NCBI GenBank assembly: GCA_024643555.1
Contig: JAHEMQ010000006.1
Span: 1 to 63,755 of the forward strand
Source of the DNA: Crocinitomicaceae bacterium
GTDB taxonomy: Bacteria; Bacteroidota; Bacteroidia; Flavobacteriales_D; Crocinitomicaceae
Direction of reading: 5' to 3'
DNA length: 63,755 nt
Shown here: positions 27,762-35,848 of the stretch, in pieces
How positions within the stretch are numbered: position 1 is the first letter of the stretch
Layout of the letters: the number at the start of each line of letters is the position of its first letter
Translations under genes and position numbers: made by a program
Notes under the pieces: model-generated
The model's database searches: none
What the model was told of the DNA's origin: nothing
The model's input: only the letters and a program-made list of their open reading frames with translations

Positions 27762-28792
27762 TAGCGACGTTTGTAGTAATAAATGGTGTCGGATCCAAAG
27801 GAATGTGACCGTGTAGGAACACGATTAAGAATGGGAGCTTTGACGCCTTCGTTAAAATGAACATCACCTACGATGACATATGCTTCATCCCAAACATTAT
27901 CAATAATAAAATATTGTAGGGTTCTACTTCCTCCTTCTACCATGATGGAAGTGATCTGACGTTTATGAAGTTCTTCCAGAATGGCTTTGGTCGATGTCTC
28001 CTTGATTTTTACCCATTCGATGTTGTCTTTTTTTTCATCTTTAATCCGGTTGAAGATGATGGTTGGTGCATCCGCAGAATACAAATTAATGTTCTCCTGA
28101 ACTTGTAATTGAGAGTCAATCAGAATCCGAATCGGATTCCGACCTGAAAAGTCACGAACGGTCAAAGATGGATTATCGTTCATAGCCGTATGTTTACCCA
28201 CAAGAATCCCATGTTCCTGACTACGCCACTTGTGCACCAGTGCCTTTGTCTCCTCGCAGGAAATCCAATGAACACCCTTTTCATTCTCCGCTCGCAAACG
28301 ATCCAAGTAGCCGTCTTTGGTTTGTGCCCATTTTAGAATGACATAAGGACGACCCTTTTCATGGAAATTGAAAAAGCGTTTGTTTAAGGCTCGACATGCA
28401 TCTTCTAAAATACCTTCTGTCACCGAAATTCCCGCGCGTGTTAATTTTTCAATCCCTTTTCCAGCGACCAATTTATTTGAATCCCTACATCCGATAATGA
28501 CTTCTGCGACGTTTGATTGTACTAAAAGATCTGCACAAGGTGGTGTTTTGCCGTGATGAGAACATGGTTCTAAATTGACATAGACTGTTGCTCCGACAAG
28601 TTTCTCTTTGTCTTGAACAGCAGCTATGGCGTTTACCTCAGCATGTGCCTCGCCATAACGTTGGTGGTAACCTTCGCCAATGATGAGACCGTCTTTTACG
28701 ATGACACAGCCAACCATTGGATTTGGTGCGACCCAACTCGAACCGAGGTGGGCGAGATCCAAACAACGCTGCATGTAAACTTCGTGCTTCAT
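27761..28792 (-). CDS. ribD: bifunctional riboflavin deaminase/reductase
   Basis: RibD carries out the deamination and the side-chain reduction steps of riboflavin synthesis. The N-terminal deaminase (residues about 1-145) shows the zinc site HAEVNA plus PCSHHGKTPPC. The C-terminal reductase (about 146-343) shows PYVILKWAQTKDGYL, GILVGKHTAMNDNPSLTVR and the IMVEGGSRT nucleotide-binding block. The length of 343 aa is typical. It heads a four-gene minus-strand run. No other rib genes are nearby. Confidence 0.96.
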   Translation of the reverse strand: MKHEVYMQRCLDLAHLGSSWVAPNPMVGCVIVKDGLIIGEGYHQRYGEAHAEVNAIAAVQDKEKLVGATVYVNLEPCSHHGKTPPCADLLVQSNVAEVIIGCRDSNKLVAGKGIEKLTRAGISVTEGILEDACRALNKRFFNFHEKGRPYVILKWAQTKDGYLDRLRAENEKGVHWISCEETKALVHKWRSQEHGILVGKHTAMNDNPSLTVRDFSGRNPIRILIDSQLQVQENINLYSADAPTIIFNRIKDEKKDNIEWVKIKETSTKAILEELHKRQITSIMVEGGSRTLQYFIIDNVWDEAYVIVGDVHFNEGVKAPILNRVPTRSHSFGSDTIYYYKRR

Positions 28793-28954
28793 AATGCGAA
28801 GTTAAGCATTCCAATTGTTGTTTTGTTGGAAAAGTGTGATCGAATTTGTGTCAAATTCCATCTGAAAAGTTGGGTATTTTATGCTTTCAATCAGATGAAT
28901 GAGCCAATTGTAAGAAGTATTTCTATTTTTGTTGAAATTACTTTTATCAACGAA

Positions 28955-29755
28955 ATGAATTTTATCGAAAATCTATTTGGAATGAAACCACACCAATTGA
29001 ATGGTGTTTTGTTTTCCTTGTTGTCTAATGTAGTGCTTGCTCTTGTAATTACGGTGGCAGGATTCTGGTTAACAGGTGTCTTGACTCGATTTATTACACG
29101 TGTTTTACGAAAAAGCGAAACGGACCCTGGGCTCATTTCCTTTCTTGGAAGTTTTTTATCCATGGCCTTGAAAATCATGGTGGTCATAAGTGCAATTACA
29201 CAGTTGGGTATCCCAATGACTTCTTTTTTAACACTAATTGGCGCGGCGGGAATTGCGGTTGGTATGGCGATTTCGGGAACACTATCTAATTTCGCAGGAG
29301 GAATCATGATTCTTGTTTTAAAGCCTTTTAAATTGGGTGATGAAATCAAAGCTTTAGGTGAACAAGGAAGAGTGACCGAGATTCAAATTTTCAATACATA
29401 TTTGACAATGGCGGATAATCGTGTAGTGATTTTTCCGAATGGTCCCCTTGCCAATGGGAACATCGTTAATTTTACCAGAGAAAAGTCCCGACGTGTAGAA
29501 TGGACCTTCATTCTCACACACGAATCTTCCTTTGAATTGGCGCAAGAATCAATTCAGCAAATCTTTACCAAGGACAACCGAATTCAAACGAAACCAACAC
29601 CAATCATCGGCTTGGATCAAATCAATGAAGCGGGCATGCACCTGAAAGTACGTGCATGGGTGAAAACATCGGATTTTTCGAATGTGTATTTTGACATGAA
29701 TGCCGCTGTGTTGAAAGAATTTGAGAAAAATAATATTCACTTTGCAAAAAGTTAG
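28955..29755 (+). CDS. small MscS-family mechanosensitive channel
   Basis: A 266-aa channel with three N-terminal membrane helices. The third carries the Gly/Ala-rich pore motif (LTLIGAAGIAVGMAISGTLSNFAGG), followed by the beta domain (FKLGDEIKALGEQGRVTEI) and a short cytoplasmic part ending in EKNNIHFAKS. The start MNFIENLFG is preferred. Upstream codons in frame overlap the ribD promoter region and look non-coding, and a TATTTTTG box at 28924-28931 would begin transcription about 20 nt before it. The thioesterase gene follows with no spacer. Confidence 0.88.
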   Translation: MNFIENLFGMKPHQLNGVLFSLLSNVVLALVITVAGFWLTGVLTRFITRVLRKSETDPGLISFLGSFLSMALKIMVVISAITQLGIPMTSFLTLIGAAGIAVGMAISGTLSNFAGGIMILVLKPFKLGDEIKALGEQGRVTEIQIFNTYLTMADNRVVIFPNGPLANGNIVNFTREKSRRVEWTFILTHESSFELAQESIQQIFTKDNRIQTKPTPIIGLDQINEAGMHLKVRAWVKTSDFSNVYFDMNAAVLKEFEKNNIHFAKS

Positions 29756-30184
29756 GTGGATTTAATTCAAGCTTATATCGCACACAATCACTTCGGGAAA
29801 TTACTCGGCATGTCTTTCGATGTCATCGAACCTGGCATCGTACATTATTCCTTGGAAATTCAGGAAAAGCACTTAGCTACTCCAAAGCATGCTCATGGTG
29901 GTTGTTTGGCAAGTTTATTAGATGCAACCTTGGGTGTAGGAGCGTTAAGTCTGGTTGCGGATTCTCAAAAAGTTGTTGCTACAGTGGAGCTTTCCATGCA
30001 ATTTTTAGCAGGAGTTAAACAATTTGACCACTTAATTGCTTATTCAAAGTGTCTTAAAAAAGGAAATAAACTTATATTTATGCAAGCAGAGGTGTTTAAC
30101 CAAGACAAAGTATTAGTTGCGCATGCGAATGCAACCTTTGTTTCAGTGGATGCTGCTGTTGCAGGATACGATTTGAATGATTAA
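29756..30184 (+). CDS. PaaI-family (hotdog) thioesterase
   Basis: This 142-aa hotdog-fold protein shows the PaaI pattern AHGGCLASLLDATLGVGAL (catalytic Asp in LLDATLG) and VATVELSMQFLAGV. It probably hydrolyses an acyl-CoA, substrate unknown. The start is a GTG lying directly after the mscS stop (TAG-GTG); the next ATG would cut off conserved residues. Cotranscription with the channel gene and DUF1295 gene is likely. Confidence 0.8.
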   Translation: MDLIQAYIAHNHFGKLLGMSFDVIEPGIVHYSLEIQEKHLATPKHAHGGCLASLLDATLGVGALSLVADSQKVVATVELSMQFLAGVKQFDHLIAYSKCLKKGNKLIFMQAEVFNQDKVLVAHANATFVSVDAAVAGYDLND

Positions 30185-30201
30185 CCTAAAACCAAACCGA
30201 C

Positions 30202-31131
30202 ATGCTCATTACTATTTTATTGTTGATTTTTACCGTTATTGTTGTCCCTTATGTTTGTATATCTTTTGGACTGAATCCGAATGATGCACAAGATGTTATT
30301 CTATATCAGATGACATATTCCGTAGGCGCTGTCATTGCTTATTGTTTTATTGTGGGAGAGCTATCTAGAAACAATTCTCAAGTTGATAAAATTTGGAGCG
30401 TCATACCGATTTATTATGTCTGGCACATGACGATTATGGGAGGAATGGATCCACGCATGGTACTGATGTCCATTCTTGTTACCATTTGGGGTGTTCGTTT
30501 GACATACAATTTCGCAAGAAGAGGTGCTTACCAATGGAAATTCTGGGCAGGGGAAGAAGATTATAGATGGGAAGCACTGAGAAGTCGACCTGGATTCAAC
30601 AACAAATTTGTTTGGATGATATTTAACTTGTTCTTCATAAGTGGTTATCAAAGTGTATTGATTTTCTTATTTACGCTTCCTATTTTGACATCCTTGGGAG
30701 ATGGCGTGAATCATTCCTTAAATTGGATGGATTATTTGTTAGCACTTGTCTACGTTTCATGCGTGGTGATTGAGTACATCGCAGATCAACAACAATTTGA
30801 TTTCCAAACGGAAAAACACCGTCGTTTAAAAGCAGGCGAAGATTTGGGCGAATACAGCAAGGGATTCGTTTCTACTGGACTTTGGTCCATCGTGCGTCAT
30901 CCAAATTATGCCATGGAACAAACGATTTGGGTTGTGTTTTACTTATTTAGTGTCAATGCTACAGGTCAATGGATCAACTGGTCGATTGGTGGTTGTGCAT
31001 TGCTCATTATCCTTTTTAAAGGCAGTTCAGATTTCTCTGAAGAATTGTCTGCAGGTAAATATCCTGCCTACAAAGAATACCAAGCAAGTGTTCCTCGCTT
31101 CATTCCTTTTACAAAGAGAAAATCAAACTAA
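30202..31131 (+). CDS. DUF1295 / steroid-5-alpha-reductase-like membrane protein
   Basis: A 309-aa polytopic membrane protein of the DUF1295 family, related to steroid 5-alpha-reductases and ICMT-like methyltransferases. Visible family blocks are QVDKIWSVIPIYYVW, GVRLTYNFARRG, SGYQSVLIFLFTLP, EYIADQQQFDFQTEK and FVSTGLWSIVRHPNYAMEQ. The last block holds the R-HPNY nucleotide/cofactor motif. The physiological substrate is not known. Its 3' end overlaps a tiny convergent gene by 9 bp. Confidence 0.85.
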   Translation: MLITILLLIFTVIVVPYVCISFGLNPNDAQDVILYQMTYSVGAVIAYCFIVGELSRNNSQVDKIWSVIPIYYVWHMTIMGGMDPRMVLMSILVTIWGVRLTYNFARRGAYQWKFWAGEEDYRWEALRSRPGFNNKFVWMIFNLFFISGYQSVLIFLFTLPILTSLGDGVNHSLNWMDYLLALVYVSCVVIEYIADQQQFDFQTEKHRRLKAGEDLGEYSKGFVSTGLWSIVRHPNYAMEQTIWVVFYLFSVNATGQWINWSIGGCALLIILFKGSSDFSEELSAGKYPAYKEYQASVPRFIPFTKRKSN

Positions 31132-31284
31132 ATACTTCAGAATCAAAAAAGCGAGCGCGAAGAAAGCCATTACGCTTAAATACCATTGCGACAGTGCTTT
31201 GTGTCCGTTTTGTCGGTTGTACAAATACGTTATTGTTCCGATGGAAACACCAATTAAGGCCGAGTAAAGCAATAGGTTAGTCAA
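31123..31284 (-). CDS. 53-aa two-helix membrane protein
   Basis: A short open frame (53 aa) encodes two hydrophobic helices, LLLYSALIGVSIGTITYLY and VMAFFALAFLILKYLV, joined by a polar loop (NRQNGHKALSQWYLS). This membrane hairpin pattern is hard to get by chance. Translation would start at a TTG overlapping the stop of the upstream DinB-like gene (sequence TTAATTGACTAACC), suggesting coupled translation in the lipid-kinase operon. A second TTG four codons later is an alternative. The stop lies inside the last codons of the convergent DUF1295 gene. Function unknown. Confidence 0.55.
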   Translation of the reverse strand: MTNLLLYSALIGVSIGTITYLYNRQNGHKALSQWYLSVMAFFALAFLILKYLV

Positions 31285-31732
31285 TTAAACCGAATTGTTT
31301 GAAGTGATGAGCGAAGTGTTTGCTATGCAGTTGATTCCATTTTTCGAAATCTAATTCACCATAATAGGGGTGAAGTGCTGTAAAGTTCGGATGCTCATCG
31401 TAATGTTCCCAGTAGCTTACGAATGCCGTCGCAAATTCATCCAATGCCAATTCCAGGTCTTCATTCCGCAAGATTGCGTCGGCTGGAGCAAAGGAAACTT
31501 GAATGTTTTGAGCCATTGGTTTATCAGAAGCTAAGAATTGTTGCATTTTTTCAAGTCGATCCTCCGGGACTTCTAATTTGAATTCACCGTGTCCGCAGGA
31601 CATATAAAGTGCATCGCACAAATGTTCCACCATTCGTTGAGCGGACATTCCGCCCCAAGCGGGAATGGTGCTAGGTTCAAGTGTCTCCAAAGTTGAAAGG
31701 AGGTACTCTAAATCGAATTCAAATGTTTGCAT
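31277..31732 (-). CDS. DinB-like / DUF1569-type protein
   Basis: This protein (151 aa) resembles the DinB-like four-helix metal-binding superfamily. It has WGGMSAQRMVEHLCDALY near the N-terminus and LHPYYGELDFEKWNQLHSKHFAHHFKQFGL at the C-terminus, which gives His residues placed like the three metal ligands of the family. Members include thiol-dependent transferases and proteins of unknown role. It starts 1 bp after the lipid-kinase gene and is followed by the small membrane-protein gene. No specific reaction can be assigned. Confidence 0.7.
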   Translation of the reverse strand: MQTFEFDLEYLLSTLETLEPSTIPAWGGMSAQRMVEHLCDALYMSCGHGEFKLEVPEDRLEKMQQFLASDKPMAQNIQVSFAPADAILRNEDLELALDEFATAFVSYWEHYDEHPNFTALHPYYGELDFEKWNQLHSKHFAHHFKQFGLID

Positions 31733-31733
31733 C

Positions 31734-32612
31734 TTATTTTTTTCCTACGAGAATGTGTAGGCTTTTTGGTACGACTTGTACGTTTAGTTCTTTGCGCACT
31801 GCAACGGGCTCTCCGTCGTAATGGGCGATTCCTTTGGATAACGATATTTTCGCTTTTTCAAAGGAAATGACTTCTGCGTATTGTGATTTATCCGAACGCT
31901 TCATGAAGAACTGATAAATAATTCGAGGAATTCCCCAAATTGAGAACGGTTTTAAAATGAATAGTTCAATTTTCCCGTCGGTCGCATCAGATTTCGGGGA
32001 AACGACAAATCCATTTCCGAATTCCGAAGTATTGGCAATCGTACACAGAACGACAGGCATCTTTTTTACTTGTCCGTTTGTGTCGATGGAAATATTCATC
32101 GGGTTGTATTTAAAGAACTCCTTGAAAACGTGTTTTACATAGGTCAGAAATCCACGTTTTTTATCTTCGTCAAATTTCTTAGCAATAACAGCATCAAGGC
32201 CATAGCCTCCCACACCTAAAAATGGTTTGTCATTCACTAAGACAGTGTCCATTTGAATGTCATTCATTTCATTAATGCATTCAATGGCTTTGCGCACATC
32301 ACGTGGAATCAACATGTGTCGGGCTAGTCCATTTCCAGAACCAATGGGCAACACTGCCAAACGCGTTTGTGAACCAATCAATGCGGTGCCAACTTCGTGA
32401 ACAGAACCATCACCACCTACAGCACAAACGACATCCACTTGCTGCTGAATAGCTTGTAAAGCCAGTTCGATTGCGTGTCCTTTGTGTGTAGTAAAACGAA
32501 TTTCATAGGTAAATTGAGCATGATCCAAATGGGCATGAATCAGTCCGGGAATGTCGTCTTTGCGACGTACTCCTGAAATTGGATTCACAATAAACCAAAT
32601 GGTCTTTTTCAT
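31734..32612 (-). CDS. diacylglycerol/lipid kinase (YegS/DgkB-like)
   Basis: This kinase (292 aa) has the DAGK catalytic domain. The N-terminal strand IWFIVNPISG, the nucleotide-binding GGDGSVHEVG, and LPIGSGNGLARHM are diagnostic. The C-terminal domain contains GVGGYGLDAVIAKKF and DATDGKIELFIL. It likely phosphorylates a lipid such as diacylglycerol at the membrane. The nearby T9SS and envelope genes do not narrow the substrate. It heads a minus-strand run of three genes. Confidence 0.9.
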   Translation of the reverse strand: MKKTIWFIVNPISGVRRKDDIPGLIHAHLDHAQFTYEIRFTTHKGHAIELALQAIQQQVDVVCAVGGDGSVHEVGTALIGSQTRLAVLPIGSGNGLARHMLIPRDVRKAIECINEMNDIQMDTVLVNDKPFLGVGGYGLDAVIAKKFDEDKKRGFLTYVKHVFKEFFKYNPMNISIDTNGQVKKMPVVLCTIANTSEFGNGFVVSPKSDATDGKIELFILKPFSIWGIPRIIYQFFMKRSDKSQYAEVISFEKAKISLSKGIAHYDGEPVAVRKELNVQVVPKSLHILVGKK

Positions 32613-32728
32613 GTTTTTACATTAATTCGCAGCGTCGCTCGGACACCAATAAATTCAAATATCGGAATTTTTTTGGAATGAACCTAAAATTTCCGCTTCG
32701 GAATCTTCAAAAATGGTGCCATTAAGTG

Positions 32729-32736
32729 TAAATTTG
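32729..32736 (+). promoter_or_regulatory. candidate -7 box for the 32754 gene
   Basis: TAAATTTG matches TAnnTTTG exactly and lies 17 nt before the start codon. No good -33 element is seen. Confidence 0.35.
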
Positions 32737-32753
32737 AAGAAATAATTGAAAAA

Positions 32754-33449
32754 ATGGCGAAAGATCCAATTGAACAAAACCGAGCGCAACTGGTGGACTT
32801 ATTATTGCACAAATCTGCGTTAAAGCAGGATATCGCGGACGATAGTGAAAAAGTTTTTGAGAAACTGAAGTCCATGGTGATTTCGGAAATCGAAGAACTA
32901 AAAAAATCAATCAAGGACGCTCGTGTTCGCTTAAGTTACCAAGACAAAGGAAAGTTTGAAATACACGCCTACGTTGGAAGTGACGTGCTTGTGTTCAATT
33001 TACATCAAAATGTTTTTCGCTTGCCGGATCACAATCCGCTTTGGGGGACAGCCTATTTTAAGCAAAACCAAAACAATGGATATTTTTCCACTATCCACAT
33101 TTTCAATTTTTTAGCAGAATCAATTTTGCAAAATAGAATGGAGGATGCTGGATACCTCATTGGACGACTTTTTTTAAATCACGAAAATCACTTTTTAATC
33201 GAAGGAAAAGGAGCCTTGGGATTCATGTTTAGAGATCCTCAAAATATGGTTTTGAGTGATGATGCTTTGCGCCTTATTGTTCAGCTTTCCTTTGCACATG
33301 CACTTGAATTTGACTTGTTTATCCCCCCGTTCGAATACCTTAGCGAAATCTCTGTTGCTCAAATACAAATGATGGGTGAAAGCTTAAAATTACAGACAGC
33401 AAAACGCCTTGGATTTAAAATGAAACATGAGGATACAGAAAATTATTAA
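32754..33449 (+). CDS. conserved hypothetical protein
   Basis: I do not recognise the family of this 231-aa soluble protein. Residues 20-60 form a predicted coiled coil (KVFEKLKSMVISEIEELKKSIKD). The middle is strand-rich (KFEIHAYVGSDVLVFNLHQNVFRL), followed by GTAYFKQNQNNGYFSTIHIFNFLAESI and a helical C-terminus. No signal peptide or membrane helix is present. It stands alone between the lipid-kinase operon (divergent) and the tRNA-rpsT unit. Confidence 0.7.
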   Translation: MAKDPIEQNRAQLVDLLLHKSALKQDIADDSEKVFEKLKSMVISEIEELKKSIKDARVRLSYQDKGKFEIHAYVGSDVLVFNLHQNVFRLPDHNPLWGTAYFKQNQNNGYFSTIHIFNFLAESILQNRMEDAGYLIGRLFLNHENHFLIEGKGALGFMFRDPQNMVLSDDALRLIVQLSFAHALEFDLFIPPFEYLSEISVAQIQMMGESLKLQTAKRLGFKMKHEDTENY

Positions 33450-33467
33450 AAAAATCTGTTTGCGTCC

Positions 33468-33497
33468 TTGCGCTTCAAGAATTTCTGACTATATTTG
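33468..33497 (+). promoter_or_regulatory. promoter of the tRNA-Glu / rpsT unit
   Basis: TTG at 33468-33470, a 19-bp spacer and TATATTTG at 33490-33497 fit the Bacteroidota promoter consensus. The predicted start lies about 25-30 nt before the first tRNA, and no other promoter-like sequence separates the tRNAs from rpsT. Confidence 0.6.
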
Positions 33498-33528
33498 CAA
33501 TCCCAAAAATTAGGATAATCTAGTTTAC

Positions 33529-33600
33529 GGCCCATTCGTCTAGTGGTTAGGACGCCAGGTTTTCATCCTGGAAACAGGAGTTCGATTCTCCTATGGGCTG
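33529..33600 (+). tRNA. tRNA-Glu (anticodon TTC), copy 1
   Basis: The sequence folds as a cloverleaf. The acceptor stem GGCCCAT pairs with ATGGGCT (a G-U at the first pair). The anticodon arm is CCAGG-TTTTCAT-CCTGG with TTC, and the T arm contains GTTCGATTC. The discriminator is G, followed by genomically encoded CCA at 33601-33603. Confidence 0.95.
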
Positions 33601-33610
33601 CCAAGTTTTT

Positions 33611-33682
33611 GGCCCATTCGTCTAGTGGTTAGGACGCCAGGTTTTCATCCTGGAAACAGGAGTTCGATTCTCCTATGGGCTG
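33611..33682 (+). tRNA. tRNA-Glu (anticodon TTC), copy 2
   Basis: This is a base-for-base copy of the first tRNA-Glu, 10 bp downstream. The discriminator G is followed by CGA rather than CCA, so the 3' end must be completed by the CCA-adding enzyme. Tandem duplication is evident. Confidence 0.95.
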
Positions 33683-33729
33683 CGAAGGATTTAAAGAATT
33701 TTAGAACGTTTTTAATAAACAATTAAGTT

Positions 33730-33981
33730 ATGGCAAACCATAAATCAGCTATCAAACGTATTCGTTCAAACGACGCAAAACGTGTATTGAACAAATACCA
33801 ACACAAAACAACTCGTAACGCACTTCGCAAATTACGTGAGACTAAAGTTCGCACAGAAGCGGAAGCAATGTTGCCTAAAGTTGTGGCGATGTTAGATAAA
33901 TTGGCAAAAAGAAACATCATTCACAGCAACAAAGCTGCAAACTTGAAATCAGGTTTGCAAGTGCGTGTGAATAAAATGTAA
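33730..33981 (+). CDS. rpsT: 30S ribosomal protein S20
   Basis: S20 is a primary 16S rRNA-binding protein of the small ribosomal subunit. The 83-aa, strongly basic product begins MANHKSAIKRIRSNDAKRVLNKY and contains the family's long helices, ending NLKSGLQVRVNKM. It follows two tRNA-Glu genes by 47 bp and shares their promoter as far as can be seen. A strong terminator follows. Confidence 0.97.
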   Translation: MANHKSAIKRIRSNDAKRVLNKYQHKTTRNALRKLRETKVRTEAEAMLPKVVAMLDKLAKRNIIHSNKAANLKSGLQVRVNKM

Positions 33982-34002
33982 TCGCATAAATATCCAATTG
34001 TT

Positions 34003-34026
34003 AAGGGGCCTCGAGCCCCTTTTTTT
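34003..34026 (+). terminator. rho-independent terminator after rpsT
   Basis: The stem AAGGGGC/GCCCCTT with a CTCGA loop is followed by seven or more T residues, 22 bp beyond the rpsT stop. Confidence 0.9.
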
Positions 34027-34028
34027 GT

Positions 34029-34036
34029 TATGTTTG
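34029..34036 (+). promoter_or_regulatory. TATGTTTG -7 box just before the porin start
   Basis: The box is an exact TAnnTTTG match. It contains the first in-frame ATG, so that codon cannot be the used start. The real ATG at 34042 is 5 nt downstream, predicting a nearly leaderless mRNA. No -33 element is clear. Confidence 0.35.
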
Positions 34037-34041
34037 CTTTT

Positions 34042-35781
34042 ATGAAAAACAGTGCTTTTTCTTTGTTCTTAGTCATGTGCTCTTTTGGAGTTTTTGGACA
34101 ATCAATGTCCTTCCAAGCCATCGACACCATCAAAAGCACGCATCGAACGTTTGGAGCCTTAGATACCTTGTCAAATGCCGTTCAGCCGTTTCAGTCTATT
34201 TTTTATTTGTCTCCAGAACAAAATTTATTGTCACCACTGTCTGTGTATGCGAATCATGGAACCATACTTTCGTTTCTTTCTGTAAAAGAGCAGCAAACAA
34301 AGTTCTCTGCGATTCCTCATCTAGGATTCATGTATGCTTTTGGTGCGCAAGGAGCTCAGCGGATGCATGTTGACTTTCAGCAAGCGTATCGACATGGATT
34401 GCTGATGAATGTCTCTTTTGATAAAAACAAAGGCAACGGTTATTTGCGAAATGACGCATTTTCTGTCAACAATTTCATGTTTCAATTACTCCGATTAGGA
34501 CAACGGTACTCCTTTGATATGAATGCCAATGTTCAGTCCCAATTGAGATCATGGTCGAACGGACTATTTAATCCGAATCCCATCCCAAATGTTGATTTGA
34601 ATCTTCAGGCAGTTCAGAAGGAAAATGCACAGTCAAACAATGTTCTGAGTGCCATGCATTACCAGCATCAGTGGGATTTTAACGCGGATTCCACACGAGG
34701 TTTTGGTTTACTTGCGAAACATTCTTTTTATGAGTCGAGAAGAACCTATTCAGAAATCGATTCGCTTGCCAATCTATACAATCATGTGTATTGGAACTCA
34801 GATACCACCAATGATCGTTTGAAAGAGCGGACCTTCAGCAATCAAATGGGTGTGTTTTTGCAAAGTTCACGTCTTTCTTTTCAGTCCTTAATGGATCTGC
34901 GAAACCGCATGTGGAGTGATGCTTACAGCCCTAAAAATGTTAACGAATTATGGCTTATGAATCAATTTCAATTTCGGGGCAATCGTTTTCAGCTTCAGCA
35001 CCGAAATGGCCTAAACATGAGTGGCGCTGCGCAAGGTTTTCTTTCCTTCACACATGTGCAATGGAATAGGGGGAGAACATTAATCGGATGTACACATGAG
35101 TTACGAAACGAACTTCCGGAATTAATGCAACGGAAATACTATAGCAATAATGTGCAATATGCCATTACATCCTTGTCGAAACAATGGAACCAAACAATTG
35201 GTGTTCAACTTACGCGAAACATTGGTGCATTTGCATTTGCCGCGCAATATCGAATTTTACAATTTCGAAATGTTTATGTATTTGATGACGTACTTGGCAC
35301 GTGGGTGAATGATGCAATAGCAAGCAATGGACTTACGCAACAGGCAAAATTAGGATTAGCATGGAATTACAAAGGATTTCAAATAATGCCAAGTTATACC
35401 TGGACGGATGTCAATCACAACTTAAATTTTCAAGCTGCACACCGCGTGAATGTGCATGTCCAATGGAAAGGCGGGGTTTTCAAGGCGAAGAAATTACAAA
35501 TGTTATTTGCTGGAGATATTCAGTATTTGAGTGCTTTTCAACAAATGACATTTATTCCTCAAATGGGAGTGTTTGATGTAATTCATAATCCAGGCACCAT
35601 CCAACAAGGCTATGTCAATGCCTCTTTTACCACGGGCTTGCAAATCGAAACCTTTCGTTTCTTCATTCGCTTAGACAACATTGGTGCCTATTGGGTTGAT
35701 CCGAATACTTCCATCTTACAACACTATCCATTTCCAAGCATGCAAGCAAAGATTGGCTTGACTTGGGATTTCTGGAATTAA
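34042..35781 (+). CDS. putative outer-membrane porin (Porin_10-like)
   Basis: The 579-aa protein has a signal peptide (MKNSAFSLFLVMCSFGVFG-Q) and a long series of alternating-hydrophobic strands rich in aromatic residues. It ends in FWN preceded by AKIGLTWDF, a typical outer-membrane beta-barrel C-terminus. Features such as YLSPEQNLLSPLSVYANHG near the N-terminus and GTIQQGYVNASFTTGLQIETFRFFIRLDN near the end resemble the Bacteroidota putative porin family. It would form an outer-membrane channel; specificity is unknown. It is monocistronic, between the rpsT terminator and the terminator shared with sucD. Confidence 0.75.
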   Translation: MKNSAFSLFLVMCSFGVFGQSMSFQAIDTIKSTHRTFGALDTLSNAVQPFQSIFYLSPEQNLLSPLSVYANHGTILSFLSVKEQQTKFSAIPHLGFMYAFGAQGAQRMHVDFQQAYRHGLLMNVSFDKNKGNGYLRNDAFSVNNFMFQLLRLGQRYSFDMNANVQSQLRSWSNGLFNPNPIPNVDLNLQAVQKENAQSNNVLSAMHYQHQWDFNADSTRGFGLLAKHSFYESRRTYSEIDSLANLYNHVYWNSDTTNDRLKERTFSNQMGVFLQSSRLSFQSLMDLRNRMWSDAYSPKNVNELWLMNQFQFRGNRFQLQHRNGLNMSGAAQGFLSFTHVQWNRGRTLIGCTHELRNELPELMQRKYYSNNVQYAITSLSKQWNQTIGVQLTRNIGAFAFAAQYRILQFRNVYVFDDVLGTWVNDAIASNGLTQQAKLGLAWNYKGFQIMPSYTWTDVNHNLNFQAAHRVNVHVQWKGGVFKAKKLQMLFAGDIQYLSAFQQMTFIPQMGVFDVIHNPGTIQQGYVNASFTTGLQIETFRFFIRLDNIGAYWVDPNTSILQHYPFPSMQAKIGLTWDFWN

Positions 35782-35798
35782 GTATCCTAAAAAAAGCC

Positions 35799-35826
35799 AC
35801 AAAAAAAAGCGCCATGAGGCGCTTTT
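35799..35826. terminator. bidirectional terminator between porin and sucD
   Basis: The stem AAAAGCGCC/GGCGCTTTT has an ATGA loop. The minus-strand reading ends in eight T residues (for sucD); the plus-strand reading ends in four. Confidence 0.8.
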
Positions 35827-35848
35827 GATATATTGAGATACAAACTGC

